Source: Patescibacteria group bacterium
Lineage (GTDB): Bacteria; Patescibacteriota; Gracilibacteria; UBA1369; LOWO2-01-FULL-3
DNA length: 8,966 nucleotides
Assembly: GCA_018818755.1 (NCBI GenBank)
Contig: JAHIRL010000109.1
Location: forward strand, 1-8,966
Reading direction: 5' to 3'
Shown here: piece after piece, positions 6,128 to 8,966 of the stretch
How positions within the stretch are numbered: the first letter of the stretch is position 1
How the letters are laid out: each line of letters begins with the position of its first letter
The notes under the pieces: generated by a model
Told to the model about the DNA's origin: nothing
Seen by the model: the letters and a program-made list of their open reading frames with translations, nothing else
Databases searched by the model: none
Program-made: the position numbers and the translations under genes

Positions 6128-6817
6128 TTAATCGGTTAGATCTTTTTTGTAGCCGGCACAGGCTTTGTCTCCAATAACTTTTCCGTCTTCAATTTCGATT
6201 ACTCTGCGACGCAGGGCATTGACGATTTCTTTGTTGTGCGTGGCTAGGAGAATAGTTGTACCTTCTTTGTTAATTTTTTGCAATAATTTTGCTAGGGCGA
6301 GGGCGTTGTCGGGGTCGAGATTTCCGGTGGGTTCATCTGCTATTAGAAGATCCGGTGCGTGGACGAGAGCTCTGGCGATTGCGGTTCTTTGCTTTTCTCC
6401 TCCCGAAAGTTGATGAGGGAAGGAGTTTCTTTGATTTTCCAGTCCGCATATTTTGAGCACAGATGTTGTGCGTTCTTTGATAAATTTGTCTTTATATCCG
6501 CAAACCTCCAGGGCAAAAGCAGTATTTTCAAAAACGGTTTTTTTGGGGAGGAGCTTGAAATCCTGGAAGACTATTCCGATATTGCGGCGATAATCCTGAA
6601 TCTGCTCAGGGCTAAGTTCGTTTACGATAAAATCGTCAATGGCTATCTCGCCGCTATCGATTTTGGCGGCACCGATGAGCACATCGATGAGCGTGGATTT
6701 TCCGGCTCCGGATGGACCGATTATTGAAACGAATTCTCCAGCTTTAACTTTGAATGAAATCCCGTTTAGGACGCGAGTGTGACCGTAGGCTTTTTTGATG
6801 TCTTTGAGGGTGATCAT
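6128..6817 (-). CDS. ftsE: Cell-division ABC transporter ATP-binding protein FtsE
   Basis: FtsE is the ATPase of the FtsEX complex, which sits at the division septum and activates peptidoglycan hydrolases. The 229 residues contain Walker A GPSGAGKST (34-42), the Q-loop VFQDFKLLP (83-91), a FENTAFALEVCG segment (96-107) typical of FtsE, signature LSGGEKQ (137-143), Walker B LLIADEPTGNLD (157-168) with catalytic Glu162, and the H-loop His194. Length and motifs separate it from longer transport ATPases, although a LolD/MacB-like ATPase is the main alternative. The partner ftsX is not adjacent: the next gene, 3 nt on, is purM. The ATG lies 6 nt downstream of a perfect extended -10 box, and the sequence before it (CTCCTC) is the opposite of a Shine-Dalgarno, so leaderless initiation is likely. 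Confidence 0.88.
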   Translation of the reverse strand: MITLKDIKKAYGHTRVLNGISFKVKAGEFVSIIGPSGAGKSTLIDVLIGAAKIDSGEIAIDDFIVNELSPEQIQDYRRNIGIVFQDFKLLPKKTVFENTAFALEVCGYKDKFIKERTTSVLKICGLENQRNSFPHQLSGGEKQRTAIARALVHAPDLLIADEPTGNLDPDNALALAKLLQKINKEGTTILLATHNKEIVNALRRRVIEIEDGKVIGDKACAGYKKDLTD

Positions 6818-6823
6818 GAGGAG

Positions 6824-6832
6824 ATTATATCA
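6824..6832 (-). promoter_or_regulatory. Extended -10 promoter placing ftsE start at its ATG
   Basis: On the minus strand TGATATAAT (6832-6824) is a perfect TGnTATAAT extended -10. Only CTCCTC (6 nt) separates it from the ATG at 6817, so the normal start point falls on or next to the A of ATG. The -35 position (TTTAAG at 17-nt spacing, inside the hicA 3' end) is weak, as is common for extended -10 promoters. Confidence 0.65.
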
Positions 6833-6837
6833 TGGAG

Positions 6838-7056
6838 TTACTTTTTCTTAAATTCTTCTTCTGTGAGGTTTGCTTGTCTAAGTATTGACCTAAAAGTACC
6901 GTAGGGAATTTCTTTTTTACTTGTTGGTATGATTGCAGTTAATGTTGGCCTACTCTTTTTACGAAATTTAGCATGGCTTCCTTTTTGAGAGATAAAAATA
7001 AAACCCTTTTTGCCTAAAATTTTTATTATCTGATTTGAAGAGTATAGTTTAGGCAT
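6838..7056 (-). CDS. hicA: HicA family toxin (mRNA interferase)
   Basis: HicA is a small dsRBD-like ribonuclease that cleaves mRNA unless bound by HicB. The 72 residues match the family in length and layout: YSSNQIIKILGKKGF (5-19), FISQKGSHAKFR (21-32) with the catalytic His28, and a C-terminal half TAIIPTSKKEIPYGTFRSIL (40-59) followed by a short acidic/basic tail. All key residues are present, so the toxin is probably active. Its ATG overlaps the end of hicB by 8 nt (ATGCCTAA), the usual sign of translational coupling in HicBA pairs. The gene is AT-rich compared with xer next door, which fits a laterally mobile module. It ends 20 bp before ftsE, which has a promoter of its own. Confidence 0.9.
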   Translation of the reverse strand: MPKLYSSNQIIKILGKKGFIFISQKGSHAKFRKKSRPTLTAIIPTSKKEIPYGTFRSILRQANLTEEEFKKK

Positions 7057-7267
7057 AGTTTAAAGATTTCGACACTATTTCCGGCCTATAAACTTTTGTG
7101 ATTTTTGGAGCTTTTGTATCTTCGAAATAGAGTTCCAGTGCTTCGTTCAAATTTTCCAGAGCTTCTTTTTTATTATCACCAAAACTCGAAACATCAACAC
7201 TTAAACATTGAGCAACATAATATTTATCTTCTTTCCACACGACACTTTTTACTGCAATTTTAGTCAT
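7049..7267 (-). CDS. hicB: HicB family antitoxin, short form
   Basis: This is the antitoxin that binds and blocks HicA. Its 72 residues comprise only the partial RNase-H-like HicB domain: YYVAQCLSVDVSSFGD (16-31) followed by the helix KKEALENLNEALELYFED (33-50). A short tail (51-72) follows that is too small for the ribbon-helix-helix or helix-turn-helix DNA-binding domain found in longer HicB proteins. Autoregulation by direct HicB-DNA contact is therefore not evident. It is the first gene of the hicB-hicA pair, the antitoxin-first order also seen in some HicBA systems, with a well-formed promoter just upstream. An AAGAAA run before the ATG is at best a very weak ribosome-binding signal. Confidence 0.88.
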   Translation of the reverse strand: MTKIAVKSVVWKEDKYYVAQCLSVDVSSFGDNKKEALENLNEALELYFEDTKAPKITKVYRPEIVSKSLNYA

Positions 7268-7292
7268 TTTTCTTGATTAGTTTTCATTTGTT

Positions 7293-7321
7293 ATGATAAT
7301 GCGTGGCAACAGTTAAGTCAA
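7293..7321 (-). promoter_or_regulatory. Promoter of hicB-hicA
   Basis: On the minus strand: TTGACT (7321-7316), a 17-nt spacer, TATCAT (7298-7293). Each box matches the consensus at 5 of 6 positions. Predicted start is about 7286, giving a leader of about 19 nt. It gives the toxin-antitoxin pair a transcription unit separate from xer. Confidence 0.65.
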
Positions 7322-7395
7322 TTTTTGTTTTGTTGAGAAATCCCCGGGGAAAGTTTGGTATTTTTTGCAAGATGTTTTGTGGTCTACTTTCTCTG

Positions 7396-7412
7396 CCCTC
7401 TGCCCAAGAGGG
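7396..7412 (-). terminator. GC-rich hairpin downstream of xer, possible terminator
   Basis: CCCTCT (7396-7401), loop GCCCA (7402-7406), AGAGGG (7407-7412): a 6-bp stem beginning 13 nt past the xer stop. No T-run follows on either strand, so it is not a canonical intrinsic terminator. It could slow 3' decay or contribute to weak termination. The rest of 7268-7425 holds the hicBA promoter and a 10-bp palindrome TCCCCGGGGA (7341-7350); I see no gene there. Confidence 0.3.
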
Positions 7413-7425
7413 GTAGGACTGGGAT

Positions 7426-8331
7426 TTATTTATGAAACTTTTCGTGCGTCTCTCGCAACCGCTTATCCGTGAGGTGGGTGTAGATTTGGGTGGTAGTGAT
7501 GGAGCTGTGGCCGAGGAGGGATTGGACGGAGCGGATGTCGGCGCCGTTGATAAGAAGTTCGGTGGCGTAGCTGTGGCGCAGGGTGTGGGGGGTGACTTTT
7601 TTGATGATGCCGGCGCGGAGGGCATAGCGACGGACGATGTTTTCGATGGAAACGCGGGAGAGGCGTTTTTCGTCGTCGGCGAGGATGTCTTTGGATTTGA
7701 GGGCGTTGATGAAGAGGGGCTTAAAATTGTCGTCGCGTTGACGCAGGTATTTTTCGATTTTTTTGGCGGCGCGCTCAGATAAGAAAACTACGCGGGGCTT
7801 GGAGCCTTTTCCGCGGACCATAAATTCTCTGCGTTTGAGGTCTACCTGTTCGCGATTTAGGTTGTGCAGTTCGCTCACGCGTAGGCCCGTGGAGTAGAGA
7901 GTTTCGAGGATGGCGGCGTCTCGGTGGCCTTGGGCTTTGGCGAGATCTACGGCTTCGAAAAGCCTATCGATTTCTTCACGGGAAAGCACCTCTACCGTGC
8001 GCTCGGGGATCTTGCTCAGCTCGATTTTTTCTGGAGCGAGGGTGGCAATGTCGTTCTTGCTCAAATATTTCAGGAAAGCGCGCAGGGCTATCACATGGTA
8101 GTTTTGGGTTTTTACTCCGAGGGTGCGACCTTTGTCGTCTAGGAATCGGTTGAGGTAGAGGCGGTAATTGTGGACTTTTTGGAGAGTGAGATCGCGCGGA
8201 CGAATATCTTCAGCTAAAAAATCCACAAAGCGTTTGAGGTAGTGGGTGTAGTTTTCTACTGTTTTGGGGGAGCGGTTTTTTTCAACTTCGAGGTATTCCA
8301 AAAAATCCTTAATGTATTTCTTGATGGTCAT
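7426..8331 (-). CDS. xerC: Tyrosine site-specific recombinase, XerC/XerD type
   Basis: A Xer-family recombinase that resolves chromosome dimers at a dif site by strand exchange through a covalent 3'-phosphotyrosine. At 301 residues it has the size of XerC/XerD (about 300). The N-terminal SAM-like core-binding domain covers about 1-90 (FLEYLEVEKNRSPKTVENY). The catalytic domain carries the full set: Arg151 (TGLRVSEL), Lys175 (GKGSK), His249 and Arg252 (HTLRHSYAT), His275 (LLGHSSITTTQ) and nucleophile Tyr284 (IYTH). The size and lack of an arm-binding extension favour a housekeeping Xer protein over a phage integrase, but an integrase role cannot be excluded. It is visibly richer in GC than the neighbouring hicBA. 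The ATG lies 6 nt from an extended -10 box, suggesting a leaderless mRNA. Confidence 0.9.
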   Translation of the reverse strand: MTIKKYIKDFLEYLEVEKNRSPKTVENYTHYLKRFVDFLAEDIRPRDLTLQKVHNYRLYLNRFLDDKGRTLGVKTQNYHVIALRAFLKYLSKNDIATLAPEKIELSKIPERTVEVLSREEIDRLFEAVDLAKAQGHRDAAILETLYSTGLRVSELHNLNREQVDLKRREFMVRGKGSKPRVVFLSERAAKKIEKYLRQRDDNFKPLFINALKSKDILADDEKRLSRVSIENIVRRYALRAGIIKKVTPHTLRHSYATELLINGADIRSVQSLLGHSSITTTQIYTHLTDKRLRETHEKFHK

Positions 8332-8337
8332 GGGTAA

Positions 8338-8346
8338 ATTCTAGCA
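8338..8346 (-). promoter_or_regulatory. Extended -10 promoter placing xer start at its ATG
   Basis: On the minus strand TGCTAGAAT (8346-8338) is TGn plus a 5-of-6 -10 box, and TTACCC (6 nt) separates it from the ATG at 8331. The -35 region is not recognisable. The layout matches the one in front of ftsE. Confidence 0.55.
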
Positions 8347-8363
8347 TTTCCCCATTCAAAAGT

Positions 8364-8684
8364 TTAGTCCTTCTTGTGCTTAACATTGGACGCTAACTGA
8401 TTGCCAAAGTTATTTATGGTGCGAAGTTTTTTGGTTTTGGTGTCCTCGTCGATGGCTTCTGTCTTTATTCTTTCATTGGCAACTTCGATCTCGTCACGCA
8501 TCGCTATTCGAAATTCGATTGTTTCTGTATCGTCCTGGTCTCCGGGTTTTTCCAAAATTTCATTAGCGGTTTCGAGCAGGCTTTTCCCGTTTTCCTGTTT
8601 TTGGCGAATACGGGGATAAACTTCAGCGTTCAACACTTTGTTTACGAACTGGGCCGAAGGGTGAAGGTTTGAATCTGTTGTCAT
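8364..8684 (-). CDS. Small charged helical protein, unknown function
   Basis: A 106-residue protein I do not recognise. It has no signal peptide or membrane segment, no cysteines, and many Glu, Asp, Lys and Arg residues. Most of it looks alpha-helical (about 10-48 and 54-100), with a short polar break around GDQDDTET (48-55) and a basic tail VKHKKD. It is supported as a real gene by its own promoter with an extended -10 box, by its position filling the space between xer and the divergent dgt-like gene, and by the absence of a better frame. It ends 32 bp before xer and lies on the same strand, so read-through into xer is possible. A regulatory or nucleic-acid-associated role would only be a guess. 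Confidence 0.65.
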   Translation of the reverse strand: MTTDSNLHPSAQFVNKVLNAEVYPRIRQKQENGKSLLETANEILEKPGDQDDTETIEFRIAMRDEIEVANERIKTEAIDEDTKTKKLRTINNFGNQLASNVKHKKD

Positions 8685-8711
8685 AAGTTTTTGTTTTTAT
8701 TCTGTTTTTAT

Positions 8712-8741
8712 AGTATACCATAATTAATGAAAAATTCCAAA
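8712..8741 (-). promoter_or_regulatory. Promoter of the 106-residue gene, extended -10
   Basis: On the minus strand: TTGGAA (8741-8736), an 18-nt spacer, TATACT (8717-8712) preceded by TGG (8720-8718), so the -10 is of the TGn type. Predicted start is about 8705, giving an A-rich leader of about 21 nt without a Shine-Dalgarno. The -35 box lies inside the first codons of the divergent dgt-like gene, so expression of the two is likely to interfere. Confidence 0.5.
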
Positions 8742-8966
8742 CAAATACTAGAGGAGATTGAGGAGAAGTACCTTAATAAAAGGGCTGTATTAAGCTCAAA
8801 AAGTGTTGGCCGGGTTCACAAGGAGGCCGAGGAAATGGATCGTCCATGTTTTCAAAAAGATAAGGAAAGAGTTATTCACTGTAAGGCTTTTCGGAGATTG
8901 GATAAAAAGACTCAGGTCTTTAGTTTTGATAGGGGCGATCATTTTCGCACTAGGCTTACGCACACT
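8727..8966 (+). CDS. dGTPase-like HD-domain triphosphohydrolase, N-terminal part
   Basis: The gene runs out of the window after 80 codons. Visible signatures are those of the Dgt/dGTPase family, which hydrolyses dNTPs (classically dGTP to deoxyguanosine and triphosphate) and so tunes nucleotide pools. They are FQKDKERVIHCKAFRRLDKK (43-62), then TQVFSF, and finally GDHFRTRLTHT (70-80), whose His is the first metal ligand of the HD domain. The first 40 residues are a charged helix (LEEIEEKYLNKRAV). The ATG at 8727 has no Shine-Dalgarno. TATAGT at 8709-8714 is a possible -10 on this strand, 12 nt before the ATG, which would give a very short leader. The start is 42 bp from the divergent 106-residue gene. 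The family call is strong; the exact nucleotide preference cannot be read from this part. Confidence 0.88.
   Translation, partial: MKNSKQILEEIEEKYLNKRAVLSSKSVGRVHKEAEEMDRPCFQKDKERVIHCKAFRRLDKKTQVFSFDRGDHFRTRLTHT

Noticed and set aside
7288..7310. dif-like site near xer (TTATGATAATGCG region)
   Set aside because: Only a few positions resemble dif arms and there is no convincing pair of 11-bp half-sites; the stretch is better explained by the hicBA promoter.
7341..7350. Perfect palindrome TCCCCGGGGA
   Set aside because: With no central spacer it forms a poor hairpin, no T-run follows, and it sits alone between xer and the hicBA promoter; one such palindrome can occur by chance.
7432..7782. 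A 116-codon plus-strand frame opposite xer, rich in Gly, Val and Asp
   Set aside because: It is the complement of the conserved catalytic domain of the recombinase; the skewed composition is a by-product of that gene's codon use.
1..8966. CRISPR arrays, tRNA/rRNA genes, insertion sequences, riboswitches
   Set aside because: Gaps between genes are almost all under 160 bp and show no repeat-spacer pattern, cloverleaf, transposase or terminal repeats.

Overview
The window looks like ordinary chromosome from a small-genome bacterium, most likely of the Candidate Phyla Radiation (Patescibacteria). That placement is an inference. It rests on very tight packing with almost no intergenic DNA, a type IV pilus motor and a DNA-uptake protein among housekeeping genes, and eleven gene starts without a recognisable Shine-Dalgarno sequence. 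All complete genes are read with the standard bacterial code. TAA, TAG and TGA are all used as stops, and the long conserved genes have no internal TGA, so the UGA-glycine code of Gracilibacteria/Absconditabacteria is not in use.

Layout. The left end, on the plus strand, holds the 3' part of nusA and then a pilB/gspE-type assembly ATPase with its own near-consensus promoter and a dyad in its leader. Everything from 2397 to 8684 is on the minus strand. In its direction of transcription (right to left) the order is: a small uncharacterised helical protein; a Xer-type tyrosine recombinase; a hicB-hicA toxin-antitoxin pair; ftsE-purM; a small SLOG/LOG-like Rossmann protein; and dprA followed by an MFS transporter. 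The minus-strand series ends tail to tail with pilB, overlapping it by 11 bp. At the right edge a divergent plus-strand gene begins, the N-terminus of a dGTPase-like HD hydrolase, which runs out of the window.

Transcription units. Readable promoters precede pilB, the SLOG gene, hicB, ftsE, xer and the 106-residue gene. Four of these have the extended -10 form TGn-TATAAT or close to it. In front of ftsE and xer the -10 box lies exactly 6 nt from the ATG, so transcription should begin at or next to the start codon (leaderless mRNA). hicB-hicA, ftsE-purM and dprA-MFS are translationally coupled pairs (8-nt overlap, 3-nt gap, 2-nt gap).

Function. The genes cover transcription elongation (nusA), pilus extension (pilB), handling of incoming DNA (dprA), chromosome resolution or integration (xer), cell division (ftsE), nucleotide metabolism (purM, dgt-like) and a stress or addiction module (hicBA). 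I see no CRISPR array, tRNA, rRNA, insertion sequence or clear novel multi-gene system. The items most worth following up are the leaderless/extended -10 architecture, the dyad in the pilB leader, the SLOG gene with an inverted repeat around its promoter, the divergent purM, and ftsE without ftsX.
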